A stretch of DNA of 64,000 nt from Lutjanus erythropterus (taxonomy: Eukaryota > Chordata > Actinopteri > Lutjaniformes > Lutjanidae). The DNA is taken from assembly GCA_020091685.1 (NCBI GenBank), contig CM034603.1:14351773-14415772 (forward strand). Reading direction: 5' to 3'. The position numbers and the translations under genes were made by a program. Within the stretch, counting starts at the first letter, position 1. Every line of letters starts with the position of its first letter. Of this stretch, positions 52,001 through 64,000 are shown piece by piece. The notes under the pieces were generated by a model. That model saw nothing but the letters and a program-made list of their open reading frames with translations, was not told the origin of the DNA and did no database searches.

Positions 52001-55000
52001 GTCTGGTTATTAAAGTCAAATTCAGTGTTTTCTTCATGCTGGAAATGACACTGTTTCTCTACGGATATACAAAGAACTATAGAAAAAATACAAAGTAGAG
52101 GTTGTATGAGATATGACTGCCTTAATTAATGGTGTGACTTTGATGAATCTGAACTCCCCCTTTAAAACACTGAAGTCACACAATAACACAAACAAAATAA
52201 TCAGTAATTGTTTTTTCTGAGCGATAGATCAGCAACTACCTTGTTCTGCGAGGTAATGCAAAGCTGTGTAGCTGTCAGACCGAATTAAATTGATTCAGCA
52301 ATTTTCAGTTCAGGCTTGGTATGCAGTTGTTTGATTGGGGGGAAAAAAATTGACTCAAGTACAAATCTATTCATTAGCTGTATTTTTATATTAATCTATG
52401 ACAAATGTGTTGGATAAAATCCACCTTCAAATGCAATTTAAATCACATTTAGTCGCCTCTTTTATGTAGTCTAAAATAATGTGTTTTAAATGAATGTTTA
52501 AAATAGATTTATCATTAAAAGGAAGACAAAAATGTCTTTGAGGAAATACTAGAAATGCTCTTTTTTTGACCACCCCTTTGCAGTTGGATGATGAAGACGA
52601 CTAATTCCTCCTTCAGGAAATCACATAGTACATCAGTGTCACAAACATATGTAATTAATACTGTCGATGTCTTTGCATTGCTCTTTTGTCTGCTCTGTGC
52701 TGAAGGTTGCTCTCAGTCCAGCTTGCCAAAGTGGTTGAGTTGTGGAGGATCAAATGTCAGATGCACCTGAACCTTTCGTCTCTGACTCAACCTCTGATTC
52801 TATCTATGTCTTCCTGTCTTTCTTGTTGCTGCTCTTGTAGGTTTTGTCTTTGTCTTCATCTCTTTATCTGTCTTCCTCTCTTTACCACCCACTTCTTGTG
52901 GTTTTCATGTACATCGGTAAAAGATATGAAGCAAGAATAAAGCTTTGTTCTCTCTGATCTGTCTGTCTAGTTCTGTCAGCGATCGTATGACAAGAGATAT
53001 ACATTTTCTTTTTTTCTCAGCTGCCTTGTTTCCTTTCTTCCCTTTCAAAGTCTCTTGTCATGAAAAGGACACGTTTTTTAAGACAAACCTGTAAATACAA
53101 AACCAAATTCATATATCTGACAATTATATTGAGGTTAGAAAGTGGTTTATCAATGGATCAGTAGGTCCTCAAGTCACAGTCACTCAAATCTTCTGTTTTT
53201 GGGGCTTCCTGTCTAATTATGTCTGGAAGCGCTTTCTCTACCTGTCATTGGGAAGTTTTTGTTCCACGGTATTAATCTGTGGCCTCCTTAAGGGTATTTA
53301 TCGACTCAGGCACGAGTGGACTGTTGCCAGGTTTAGTTTTCAGCTTTGCCTTTTGAAAATCCGTCTTAAGAGTTTCTGGATCTTTTTTTTTCCCAACTTG
53401 GACTTTATTTCAGTCCTCCTCCTCGTCAGAGGATCAAGAGCAGTAGGGCCAGGGGCGAACATTGGCAGGCTGACAGCTGGTGTAACTGTAGATGCCACTC
53501 CGACGTGTGTCTTCAATTTTCCTCCCCATTTTCTTGAAGACTTACCTCTTTAGAAGAAACCAGACTCAGTAATTTCCTAGAGACTCTTTGCATTTCAAAA
53601 CAAGAACACTTTAAAGTGTTTTCTGGAATAAAATTTGGTCATTTGTGTTGTAAAGAGGATGGCTTTCAAAAGCATTCACAGAATTGTCTGTGACTTTCTG
53701 TTCTGATGAGATCAAAGGAACATCTTTACACAGAGGAATAAATTCTCGACAGAATTATGTTAAAGGCTCTTGAATAAAGTTGTGTCTGATTTCTTAGATT
53801 CAGTCTCTCTCATATCCACAGTTTCCTGTTGCTGTGCAGGTTTGACAGTCTTTTTCCAGCAGTTACATTATTTTATGAAGAATTTTGCCAAATATTATTA
53901 ACCATTACTGTAACTCTTGTTAGAGTTGAACACTAGACAGGCAGGGATAATTACATATTACACTGTAATGGCCACGACCTGTAAATCATTTGATGGCACG
54001 ACTTGTTAAGACATTTTAAGTTTACAGTTTTCTCATGAATAGTTTGTCTCTGTCTGGATTGTCCTGATGCAGTAAACCTCTCACATGGTGTTGCAATAAG
54101 ATTAAAATGAGCACCACAGGATGTTCTGCAACGGCAATAACAATGAAACTGTTTTGATTTTAGCTGCAGCCAAACTTTTAAAATAAGTCAGATGTGGTTT
54201 GTGGTCAAGTATTTGGCATCTCTCTGTAGCTGTGATGGAATGACAATTTGCTCCGATAAGACGGCCTTAATTTGTGAATGTTACATGATTAGATTGTTGA
54301 TAGGATTTTTAGGAAGTGTGCTAACTAGCGGAAGCGCCAAACATAGTCCAAATATTTTAGCATGGGAACTTTTCTAAGCACTGTGCCATGGGCATTTTGC
54401 CACACTATGAATGATAACAACCACAGGCTGCTTTTTGCATAGAGTTCCCTCTTAAATAAGTTGCATGAATTCAGTCAGAATTATCATGCCAATGCTGATG
54501 AATGAGGAAAGACATTTAGGTGTCCCATAGCGATGATGTAACTTTTATGCAATACTTGCAGCTGCGTACAGAGTCAGCAGCAGTGTCAGAAAAGATCGTC
54601 AGAAGTTTAATGGCAGCCAGAAGTTGCTAAATGTGCAAGTTCTCTGGCACTAATTGGTGTGGAGGTTACACCGAAGGCAGACCTTCCAAATAAAGTCCAA
54701 TCAATATGTTACGTGGAAGAAATCTGACTTGCTAGACAAAAAGAGTTGTGGTGCAGCTGTAGCAGACAGTTCTACATCCATGTTTTATGGAGGATATGTT
54801 TCATTTTGTTTTCATTCCTTGTGTGTCACTACAGATACACCATGAACCCGAGACAGATTTTAATGCATTATTGTCATTGTAGTTTAGAAATGATCACTTC
54901 AGCTCTTGGTTGCACTTGGTGACAGCATAATAGGTCCCTTAATATTTTTGCATTTTGCAAAGAAGTGACTCCAAATAAAAAAAAAAAACTCAAAGAGTGA

Positions 55001-55737
55001 AAATGAACAAATGATTAGCAGCTGGTAGCTCAATGTCTGAGTTGGGTATTCATAGACATATTAAGTTAAATGTATACAATAATTGCATGAATCAATTTGT
55101 AATATAAAATGACACAACAAGAACAGAAAAGAGAGTAGAAAATGAAGTGCTCAGATTCTCTGTCAACCATCTGCTCTTATCTTTGTCTACCTGGTGTGTG
55201 GTCAAAACCTCCCCCCTGATTTCATTGATTTTTAGCATCAGCCAGTTAACGTATAACCTGTGTGAAGGTCACGGTGATGATGATCAGCTAGAAAACAATG
55301 TGTTCAACTGTTGATCCTAAATGCATCTACTCTGCTTTGCCTACTAAGCTGCTTATTTTCTGTAGCTGGGGTGAATGCAAATGAATTGATAAAGGTATGT
55401 GAGTGTGCTTTTGTATGACACAGGTATGGAATATTTTTAGCCCATTTACTGCAAATGACATACACTTTACATCAAAGCGTATCGTTTTGCTAACCCAGCT
55501 GCTGTGTTGTGTGTGCTTTTTGTACCTTTGTGTGGGCAGCAATCTGTGTCTTTCCATGTTCGCATGAAGGTCAACAAAAAACGAATTGCAGTATGCAAAA
55601 CGTACGGGTTGAAATATACAGATTGAGATGCAGCTATTTATGTGTTTTCATTTAGTAATTTAGGTCTCACAAAGAAAAGTAAGTTGAGGCTCTGTTGTTA
55701 AAATGATATTTCATTTGTTGAAGAGCACAACATGGCT

Positions 55738-56068
55738 TTTTTTTTTTTTACCTTTATTTATTCAAGGCAGGTACACGGAGAGTAATGCTGTCTTTTGCAG
55801 GAACACCCCAATCACAGTCACACAGTTACACATTCACAACTGGAAGCTGCCCAGTACAATGACAGTCTTATCTGCTGGCCACTGAGCAGCTCCACTGGAG
55901 CGGATGGGGGTAAGGGCCTTGCTCAAGGGCAGTGGTGGCAATGAGGGAGGGGCAAGTGGTGTCTTTCACTTTACCCTCTACCCCAATTTATCCTGCTGGT
56001 TGGGGGATTGAACCTGGTGACCTTCCAGTCACAAGCTTACTTCTCTAATCTTTAGGACACCACTGTCA
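55738..56068 (-). mobile_element. tRNA-derived SINE, minus orientation
   Basis: On the minus strand the head reads CCTAAAGATTAGAGAAG (A-box like) and GGTCACCAGGTTCAATCCCC (B box), followed by a body with GCAGGATAAATTGGGGTAGA and CTTGAGCAAGGCCCTTACC. It ends near a poly-A run (poly-T on plus, 55739-55750). This is a near full-length fish SINE of about 320 bp. Confidence 0.75.
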
Positions 56069-56089
56069 GGACTCCAAACTCAAAATTAA

Positions 56090-56175
56090 GGGATTGGAAC
56101 TGTCAGACATGACTTGGGACTTGAGCGCAAAGACTCATCTTACTTATGACTTGCAAAAGAATGACTTGGTGTACA
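56090..56175. repeat. ACTTG-rich tract
   Basis: GACATGACTTGGGACTTGAG, TTATGACTTGCAAAAGAATG and GACTTGGTGTAC, related to the array at 10060-10660. It directly follows the SINE at 55738-56068. Confidence 0.5.
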
Positions 56176-56364
56176 AGTACATTGCAAACTTGTGCACACA
56201 TCTGTATATTCTTTGAAAGACTGTGATGAAGTTCCATTTTTTAGTCTAATATGGAAGAAGAATGGAAATGGAACAACAGGGGAGAGGAGGCAGTTTGTGC
56301 TTAATGAAATATCCATCAGGATGACTCAATTTGTTTGGAGGCAGAACTGCAGGCTCATGAATGT

Positions 56365-56367
<3 letters not shown>

Positions 56368-56421
<54 letters not shown>
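56368..56421. repeat. (TC)n microsatellite
   Basis: About 26 TC units. The minus-strand frame of about 200 codons that crosses it gets its RE repeats from this tract and is not a gene. Confidence 0.95.
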
Positions 56422-56427
<6 letters not shown>

Positions 56428-59400
56428 GTCTCTGCTGTGAACCTTGTTGTCTTCCTAACTTTCCAGCCCTGAGGACTGCATCTTTCCATCCTCTCCATCC
56501 TCTCTTGGGTTTCACTGCACAGGAGGTGGAAGTTAAAGACATGGGGCTACTATGTGATCGTTCATTATTCATTATGTTAATCAGGCCACAGGCTACCATC
56601 TCCTGCTTCTCTGCCTTTGCACCACATGTGAGATCCTCTTGTTCTTTTGCATTTTGCACACATTGCCTTTTTGTTTGGATGATTCTGGTTTGATTCTGTT
56701 CGTCAAATGAGTAATTTATACCACGAGGAGCTCTGTGCTCCCACCACTGAATGCAAACTGTTGTTCTCACGTTGAAGCTAGAGCAAAGACCCTCTTGTTT
56801 GTTCCATTTAGAGCTTAATGTGCTGAATAACGTCTCCTGATTAATCGTACCTGCCATGGTGTAATTTTCACTATTTTTAGAGCGTAGTATGTTAAACTGT
56901 CAAGCAGTTGCCTGTTCTGATCAGATACAAAGCTTTCCATGAATGGCAACATTGTTCTGTGTGCGGCTCAAGGAGGTGCTTTGCTTCTGCCAGTCTTTCT
57001 CTCTGGTTTCTGTCTTGGTTTTCTTTTCCCCACTCTGTCTCTGTTTTTCTGAGACAACGGCTGCAAGATTAGTTTAGTTGAATGGTTGAATGGAAGGACA
57101 CAAGGGTGCAGCATGGATAGAGTGAATGATGGAGCGATAGGGTCTTGAGCATTGGCCTTGATGCAATGGTTGTAATGGAGCAACTTGCATCTAGAAAGAA
57201 AGATCTAACTCTTGATCTGTGCAGTCACTAGATTTGTATGTTATCCCTTGTTTCTGGTGGTCCTTAAAGTGTCTGTAAATGCCGCATACGCGCTCTCCTC
57301 ATTGGAAACAATTGAAAAAAGATGGTGGTGCTCATAAAAAAATTGCTATATGGACACAGGACCTAGTGGTCTTTTTTTTCAGCAAGAAGCATGTGGCAAT
57401 ATAAAGTCTGGCTGCAAATCTGAACATTTATGGCAGTTAGCCATAGTAATATATTTGTTATTAAGATTTATGGTTTAAGGAGAAACAGTGACATGGAGAG
57501 AGACAAGGACACAAGCGGAAAGGACGAAACTGAGAGAAGAAGGAACACATAGTGAAGAAGTTGTTGGCCTCCTGGATGGAGACTCAGACCTGTAGCAGCC
57601 TCCTCTCTCACTGTGTTTTGTGGCCTGTCACCTTTATTGAAACCTCCCGTCCCTCCGTCCCATCCAGACTGAATAGTTATAACTAAGAACCATAGCCTTT
57701 GTCCTGCACATATACGCACAGCCCAGAACAGCAGGACAGGACAATTGTTAATCCTGCAGAGTAAATGTCCAGCAGTGAGTCTGGCAGCAGTCCAGACCCT
57801 TGAATTCAACTTGGCACTTACAGGGGGAGGAATGTTTGGCACTTGAATTGGGCAGGAGTGACGGTGTTAGTCAGTCAGTGATGTAAATGCAAACACATGT
57901 ACATATAATTCATGTTTGCAACTTTCTGGCTTCAAGCCTAAAGTTTGAATTTAGCTGTAGTGATGTTCTTTGGAAAAGAAACTGTACAATATTGAGATGA
58001 AATTATTAATAAGTCACATCTTGCACCATTAAAGATCAATATATCAATCGAGTTTAAGGCCTACAAAAATATAATAAGACAGTTTGCCAACAGCACTGGT
58101 GTTTAACTTGATGGGGATCAAATCAATCAATTTAAGTGTGTGAGTCTTTAACCTATGATTTTTAAACTTTGAAATTCTTCTGAAAGTGGTTGTTTTAGAT
58201 TGACTAGACATGAAACTGACAGCTGACATGTGCATACCCTCACGCATGTGTTTAAATATAAACTAAATGAGTGGTTGTTGCTCCTCGTCATCACACCACA
58301 CTGACACATCTGTCTTTGTACAGAAATGTGTCTGTGGTTTTACATGCATCACCTAGCACTTGAATGGCATTTTCCAATTTCCGCCTCTCTCCTCACTGGT
58401 GTCATTTATACTTAAATGAAAGGCCCCTTTGTTTCTTACCTCAACTTGTTTTGACCCTGCAGTGGAGGTCACGTGCAGCGTGTAGCCCTGCCGCAGTTGT
58501 GCACACATCCGAACATCACAAGAGATTGAAGGGGGATTTGTTTAGCTTGATAACGGAGCAGAGAGATGTTTGCCTGCTAGATAAAGGTTGGTTGTAATAT
58601 TTGCCCGAAATCAGACATTCTCTGTTTTGAAAAAGTGGCAAGCCAATCACTCACATGGACATTTCTGAAAAGGTTTTAAGCCGTCAGCTCTTTCTAAGAC
58701 ATTCTCTGAAGCTTTAAGGCTTGAGGAAACAAGTAGTAGTTGACCTTTTTTTTCCAGCAAGTAACCTGCTTCATATTTTCACAGTCACACCTGAGCTGCA
58801 CATTACAACAACAGTCCTCCACCGGGCAGCACAAAGACGCCAGTCAAGTGTTTAATTCCCTTTCAGATGTCGGGGACAAAATTGCCTTATTGAAACTCAT
58901 GAATGCAAACATAGTTTCACAAAAACATTAATTTTGAACTGTAAGGTGCAATTCAAGTGCCATGTACCGTACATACCCCAGCTCAACTTTCTTTCCCCCT
59001 CTTAAATCAAAAGGACTTTTTTTAGTTACAGTACCAGGCCTCAAATGATTAGCCCACCTATCCACATATATCCCAAACAGCACTGTCTACTGTCTGTATT
59101 ATTTCACAAGGGATTAGACTGTACCACAAGAAGTTACGTCCCCATGCTTGCCATGAAGTGACAATAAGCTTACTGTATGTTCTTAATCCATTGCTCATTA
59201 GTGTTGCCTGCTGTGAGGATAAAGCATGTGTTGGCACAGATTGTTTTCGTTTTAAACTCATCACAGGATAAGTGTCATGTTGTCTTAATTATAGCAACTT
59301 CCACCATCTCATTGCCTTTAAGTGACTTCCTTTCTGTCTCCATCTGGCCTTGGTTTAAAATAAAAAACCCTCCCTGCTCTACGTCCTAAATCTACAATCA

Positions 59401-60086
59401 ATTAATTATTCCTTCAGATCTTAAGCATTTTCTCTGCATCATCTATTCTAACCAAAGCGAGATGGAGGCGGAGAGAAGTTTGCAGCAAAATGCATTTTTT
59501 AGTGACGGGTAGCACTCTGGAGAGTACAAAACGGTGTCACACTAAACTTGCAAATTACGTTACACAAGAAATGTGTTTTGATCTGCCGTGAGCCCGCATC
59601 AATGCAGCACCGCAGGCTCATAGTGAGCCGGATAGATAGGCGAAGGTTTCCCAGAGAGGATTCACTGCAGCGTTTCTGGTTATGAAGTGAGTCTAAATGT
59701 GTGTCAAGTGTAGGACAGCATCCTGTTAAAGTTTTACAAGGACATCAAGGAGGAGGAAGAGTGAGTGGTGGGAATACTAGAGTGTTGAGAAAGACGAGAA
59801 AAGAAAGATAAAGTGATTGACAGTGAATTGAAAAAAAGTAAAATAAGGGTTGAGGCAGGCTGAAAAGGTGCACCAAAAAATATGGTAGATTTAAGATGAT
59901 GAGCAAACTGTGAGGAGAATTTACTTTGGTCTTGCCATGAGGAGTCAATCATGGTTGTTAAAAATGACTCCAAGGATGTGCATTTTTATAAACATTTTTA
60001 TGAATCAATCTTCATCAACATTAACCATGTTAGATTGAAAAAACACAAAGAACAGAATAACTGTTTTCCATAAAGATCGTGATTTG

Positions 60087-60092
60087 TTTATT
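60087..60092 (-). terminator. poly(A) signal of the antisense gene
   Basis: AATAAA on the minus strand, 19 nt downstream of the TGA at 60111. Its position supports a real transcript end but the hexamer is common in AT-rich DNA. Confidence 0.45.
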
Positions 60093-60110
60093 AGGCATTT
60101 ACTCAGAGCT

Positions 60111-60449
60111 TCACGCCTGGTTTGCTGTGTGTCCGCCTGGTACATTGTTCCTGTTGTCTGCATTTGTCATCTGTCCACCCGCGTCATCTGAGGCAGAGGA
60201 TGAAGATGATGCCCATGATGTTGAGATTATTTGTTCATTCTCTGGAACAAGAGTCGGAGTCAGAGCTCGAAGCATACTCGTGCGATGAGTATGAGAACTT
60301 GGGGAGTTCTCCAATGTCAAATCATGTTGGAGTCGGTCCTGGATGAAAGCCAACGCTGAATCTGTACTGTCAGGTTGGTCCTGGGTGAGAGCCAGAATTG
60401 ACTCCATACTGCTGAAGTCACTGCTTGACCAGTCCTCTGTGTCCCTGTA
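60111..60449 (-). CDS. unrecognised two-exon gene, exon 2
   Basis: I do not recognise the protein. This exon opens after a good acceptor (TTGATTTTCAACAG, ending at 60450) and runs 112 codons from YRDTEDWSSSDFSSMESIL to GGHTANQA and TGA at 60113-60111. It joins exon 1 (60606-60785) in phase 0. The product is Ser/Thr/Asp-rich, with a serine run (SWASSSSSASDD) near the C terminus and no cysteine, membrane segment or signal peptide. AATAAA lies 19 nt past the stop (60092-60087). The gene is antisense inside pard3 intron 1. It could be a genuine small gene, a relic of a transposon gene, or a chance pair of frames; canonical splicing plus the poly(A) signal favour one of the first two. Confidence 0.5.
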   Translation of the reverse strand, partial: YRDTEDWSSSDFSSMESILALTQDQPDSTDSALAFIQDRLQHDLTLENSPSSHTHRTSMLRALTPTLVPENEQIISTSWASSSSSASDDAGGQMTNADNRNNVPGGHTANQA

Positions 60450-60605
60450 CTGTTGAAAATCAATTTTAAAACATAATTTCGCCTCCAGTAACTTGAAAAT
60501 GGATAATTATTGAGACAAGTTATACACTAATGAATCATTGAATAATTTAAAGAATAGTTGTTGATTAATTAGTTAAATAGTTGAAATAATCATTAACTGC
60601 CTTAC

Positions 60606-60785
60606 CTGTGAGTCGATCACTTCATTGTTGTGGTAAATGTGTTCAAAACACATGAGATTGCGGTGCAGGATAACAAGCTCATGGTAATTCCTCAGATCAT
60701 CTTCTTCTGCCTCATTCAAATTCTCTTCAGCCTCGTAGTCGCTCTCATCTGACTTAAACTCTGGTTCTGAGTCCTCCAGAGACAT
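60606..60785 (-). CDS. unrecognised two-exon gene, exon 1
   Basis: Sixty codons from MSLEDSEPEFKSDESDYEAE to HNNEVIDSQ, ending in a canonical CAG|GTAAGG donor at 60606. About half of the first 30 residues are Asp or Glu; the second half is a more regular stretch, LRNYHELVILHRNLMCFEHI, that could be helical. ATG context is AAAAATGT, with no other in-frame ATG nearby. The intron is 156 bp. The spliced protein would be 172 residues and strongly acidic. No promoter element is evident upstream. An acidic N terminus of this kind occurs in several transposon-encoded proteins as well as in host nuclear proteins, so origin is open. Confidence 0.5.
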
Positions 60786-61989
60786 TTTTGTTTGTTTACC
60801 TTGCTGTGTTTTTGGAGAGCATGTGCAAATATGCAGAATTGATCAGAATCAACATCCACAATAAATTCAGTTGATGTTTATTGTGCTGGGCAACCATGTT
60901 TTGATTTGAAAAGGGTTGTTGAGTTCTGGACTGCTGTTCTACAGGGTTGGTTTTTAGTATCATTTTAACTGAGGATCCGAATTGTTGGGCTTCTTTGAAA
61001 ACCTCACGAAAGGGATAATGCCTGACGAGGAGTCCATGGTCAGAATGGATGGATGATGATGTGGAGTTGTGAATAGCCAGCACATGTGTATGGAAAAGGG
61101 GTGCATGTGTTTACACATAAGACATTTGTGTCTTAAAATAAGAGAAAACAGTGGACATGTTTTCATGCCACACAACCACCAGCGGGTCTCTACTGTCATT
61201 CTGTGCATAAATAAATTACAGACTGTACTATAAGTTTGTTAAAACTTGGCCACTAAAAAAAAATCCCTTGTCCCTTGTTCACCCCGCCTGTTCTGCTTCC
61301 TGTTTGTCATGTCTATTTCAGTGCACTGATGGTAACAAACTACATTTCTTTTATAGCTGTAACCAAACTGCCTGAGTGTGCACAGTTGTAGAAATTAATT
61401 TGTAATTAATGAATTTAAAGTCATTAACACGGATCAGTGAAAATCCTTAATTAAATTGTCTCTCACACAAGAGTCTGCTCTGTATATTGGTTGGATTCTG
61501 GAACTTAACTGATACTGGAATTTGGAGGCTTGTGCTTAGTTGATAAATGAATAAAGTTAATCTTCTTGCTGCAAAGTATCCTGCTGCATCAGTGCTCAGT
61601 CTTTGTTTCAGGTCTTGACTGAGCACACACTAATTCAAACTATTTTTTAAACTCATCAGCCTCAAAATTATCCAGTATCACCCAGGCTATTTTCTAATCT
61701 CATTCTGTAAAAGAAGGACGTTTCTTTTCCAAGTAAAGTTTTGCTTGGTTATAAATGAAAACAAGAAAGACTGTGTTTTGTTTTGACTTAAAAATCCTCA
61801 GTGTAACATTTTGACTGGGTTGCACTAACACAGGTTTATCTAAGTTTATTTTTAAGCTATGTTTAAAACCAATAAAACTTGGTTTAAAAATAAATGGAGC
61901 TTGAAAATTAATCTTCATTTAGTAGTCCAATTTGGCTATGCTTGCTTACAAGAATTCAAATAAATAAATAAATAAAACATAAATTCAAG

Positions 61990-62235
61990 TGCTGTTAGAA
62001 TAACTTTATGTTGTTTGCTTGTCAGCTAAAAACCTAAATAAACATGACATTGTTTTGCTAGCTGTATAAAAGTTAACAAAATGTTCCTTTGTTCACTAGC
62101 TAGATAAAAAGCTTAATAAACATTACTTTGTTTGCTACCTAGATGAAAAGTTAAACATTACATTTTTTTCTATTTAGCTTAAAAGCTAAATAAATATTAC
62201 ATTGTGTAGGTGCTAGATAAAAGCATGCTTTTTTT
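61990..62235. repeat. minisatellite, ~38-bp CTAGATAAAAAGCTAAATAAACATT units
   Basis: About six degenerate units each with GCTA(G/A)..AAAA.CTAAATAAACAT followed by T.CTTTGTTTGCTA. Clear unit starts are near 62023, 62096 and 62138, with a further one near 62175. It is AT-rich and noncoding. Confidence 0.7.
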
Positions 62236-62987
62236 TTTTACTAGCTTGCTTTAAAGTTAGTTAGCTTAACCCCCCAATACCTCACACAACTTTAAATTTA
62301 TTCCATCTGAATTTCAGGCTAGTTTAATTAGTTTGGTGTACGATAATTAAAACTTAAACCATGATTTAGTGAGGGCAAGTATAGAATTCATTGTTTAATA
62401 ACATGGGTGTCACTTTCTATAGACAGGGATGTCTTCTTGGACGCCTTTGTTGTTATGGTACGTTGCAGAGCGGTGAGCGGAGGAACATTTGGCTTGTATG
62501 TATTGGAGTGCTGGGCTTTCCCCACAGTTGGCATGTTGGCCTTGGCTTGCCTCCAGGTCTGTTGGACTGATGGGGGGGACCCAGCAGGAGATGCGGTCTT
62601 TGATCTCACTCCAGATCTGTCCCCAGTTTTGATGGAATACTTGAGATAAGGGCCTGCCAGATTAGCATCATGGGAATCTCAATTATACCTCGAGGGAACA
62701 CATGAGTGAGGCAGTGGATGTGAAGTTAAGAATTTAAAAAAATTGATATATTAGATGAGACATTAAAGATAACGGAGTTAAGTGCGTGAGTCTTCAAGGT
62801 TGGTGGGAGTTCATTTTAAGTGGAGTTACCCACATCAGAGCTGTGCGTATGTGTGTGTGTTTCCGTCCCTGGCATATTATAATCTTGTTTACTATATGAC
62901 TTGGTCTCCTGTTGTAAGTTTGGCACCATGACATTTGCTGTGAGCTATTTTTACCAGATGAACTTGGCCCCAGAGATTGACACACTA

Positions 62988-63014
62988 ACACACACACACA
63001 CACACACACACACA
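62988..63014. repeat. (AC)n microsatellite
   Basis: About 13 AC units. Confidence 0.95.
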
Positions 63015-63559
63015 AAACATTTTACACACTCTTTGATATGGCCTGCCCTGCGCAGTCGCAACAGTTACATTCTATATGAACTTTATATTACAACTATCAC
63101 ACAGACACATAAACAGTATCATAACATCACCTCTTCAAACCTAAACTTAAGACAGCCTGGGGTTAAAATAAACCTGAGGTTGCCAGATTGGAATTCCCAT
63201 GAATTACTGTTGTTTGTATGTATGATGTGTAAGGCTCATCTCAGATATTTCAGGGCACATGTGACATATACTGTATGTCACTGGTTCTCAATGTAGGGTC
63301 CAGCAGGGTTCCTCAAAGCTCTGAGGTTGTCACAGTTAGATCTGCACTTGAGCTAAAATCACAATTTCTACAAAAGTCTGTATACAAAACAATTTAAAAA
63401 AGATATATATTATTGTTAGTGAACTCTCAAAAAAAGGTTGCTGTATGTGATTTGTTCTAATTATAATACCAAATACATATTTTTTATTTTCATCTTATCT
63501 GCATAATGTTTGGGCACATTTTTACTTTTAAAAAATATACTTTTTGAAAATGTTCTTAC

Positions 63560-63670
63560 TAGAGATGTTCCAATAGCATTGTTTCCTTCCAGATTCCTTT
63601 GTGTATTAGCTGATACAAGTACTGATAATATACTAATCTATATCTGAAGTGGTTCTAGTTCTATGAGCAG
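63560..63670. repeat. degraded dispersed repeat
   Basis: AGAGATGTTCCAATAGCATT, TTCCTTCCAGATTCCTTTG and GCTGATACAAGTACTGATAA resemble a decayed fish repeat rich in GATACC-type words. Too worn for a firm family call. Confidence 0.4.
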
Positions 63671-64000
63671 TATGTTCAAAACTTTTTATTTCAATAATAA
63701 AACATGAAAAAGAACTTCTATGTGGCTGAGCCAGTACTCAGAAGGAAGACGTGCTCTGCATGACTCATCTGCTGTAGAAGCTGCAGGTATAACACAATGG
63801 TGACTACAGAAAGGTGGGAAGAGCCTGCAAAGCAAAAACATGGAGCCTAACGAGAATTAGATGGTCACTCAAGAATTAAAAAAATTAAATGAACGCATGA
63901 TTCATAACCTGGAGAAGATGCTTGATGAACAGATTGGAGGATCAGGTGGTATTGGATCAATGCATCCGCTTGAATACTCACAGACACCAGCGTTTTAGGT

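Larger units (their letters stand above)
60786..64000 (+). other. pard3: pard3 intron 1, distal part in the window
   Basis: AT-rich intron with a minisatellite (61990-62235), (AAAT)n at 61955-61977, (AC)n at 62988-63014 and a degraded repeat at 63560-63670. Two longer minus-strand frames upstream of the antisense gene (60796-61083, 60960-61208) show no recognised motif. No pard3 exon is visible. Confidence 0.65.

Noticed and set aside
56246..56857. A 203-codon minus-strand protein
   Set aside because: Its longest part is RE repeats encoded by the (TC)n microsatellite; no splice or promoter support and no family resemblance.
60111..60449. Resemblance of the antisense gene to the P2X7 C-tail-like domain (T-D-W motif followed by M)
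   Set aside because: The domain depends on a cysteine array; here there is none at the right positions and the spacing is off by one. Treated as chance.

Overview
This is vertebrate nuclear DNA, almost certainly from a ray-finned (teleost) fish. It is AT-rich and intron-dominated, with short exons, GT-AG splice sites, CpG-rich promoters and many microsatellites. It carries fish-type tRNA-derived SINEs, foldback elements, a Tc1-like transposon remnant and a finTRIM-like pseudogene. Most open frames above 60 codons are chance or repeat-derived. No bacterial genes, operons or CRISPR arrays are present.

Region 1 (about 1-13,260, minus strand) is the 5' two thirds of a CREM gene (cAMP-responsive element modulator). 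Five coding exons lie in order: start exon 11196-11313, first glutamine-rich exon 10837-10962, two kinase-inducible-domain exons 7448-7536 and 7195-7337 that together encode the PKA site RRPSYRK, and second glutamine-rich exon 6132-6320. All splice phases agree and together they encode about 218 residues. The ICER-specific first exon (MAVTGDETES, 1189-1219) follows, preceded by a cluster of CRE-like sites that fits the internal P2 promoter. The bZIP exons lie off the left edge. A CpG-rich P1 promoter and a probable noncoding first exon lie at 13026-13260. The crem introns hold a dead finTRIM gene on the opposite strand, a foldback element, a degenerate ACTTG-rich array and a SINE.

Region 2 (about 13,260-23,330) is intergenic. 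It contains a roughly 450-bp unit present three times, with CTCF-like motifs in two copies, then two minisatellites, a tRNA-derived SINE and dispersed fish repeats.

Region 3 (about 23,330-64,000, plus strand) is the promoter, 5' leader with two upstream ORFs, and first coding exon of PARD3 (23648-23767, the start of the Par-3 N-terminal oligomerisation domain). More than 40 kb of its first intron follows. crem and pard3 are head to head, as CREM and PARD3 are in human 10p11, but the intervening CUL2 is not seen. The intron holds a Tc1-like remnant flanked by a large inverted repeat, a MITE, SINEs and minisatellites. It also holds a small two-exon antisense gene (60111-60785) encoding an unrecognised 172-residue acidic protein.

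The most interesting items are the fish ICER promoter and exon, extra full-palindrome CREs elsewhere in crem, the repeated CTCF-like unit between the two divergent genes, the pard3 uORFs, and the unrecognised antisense gene.
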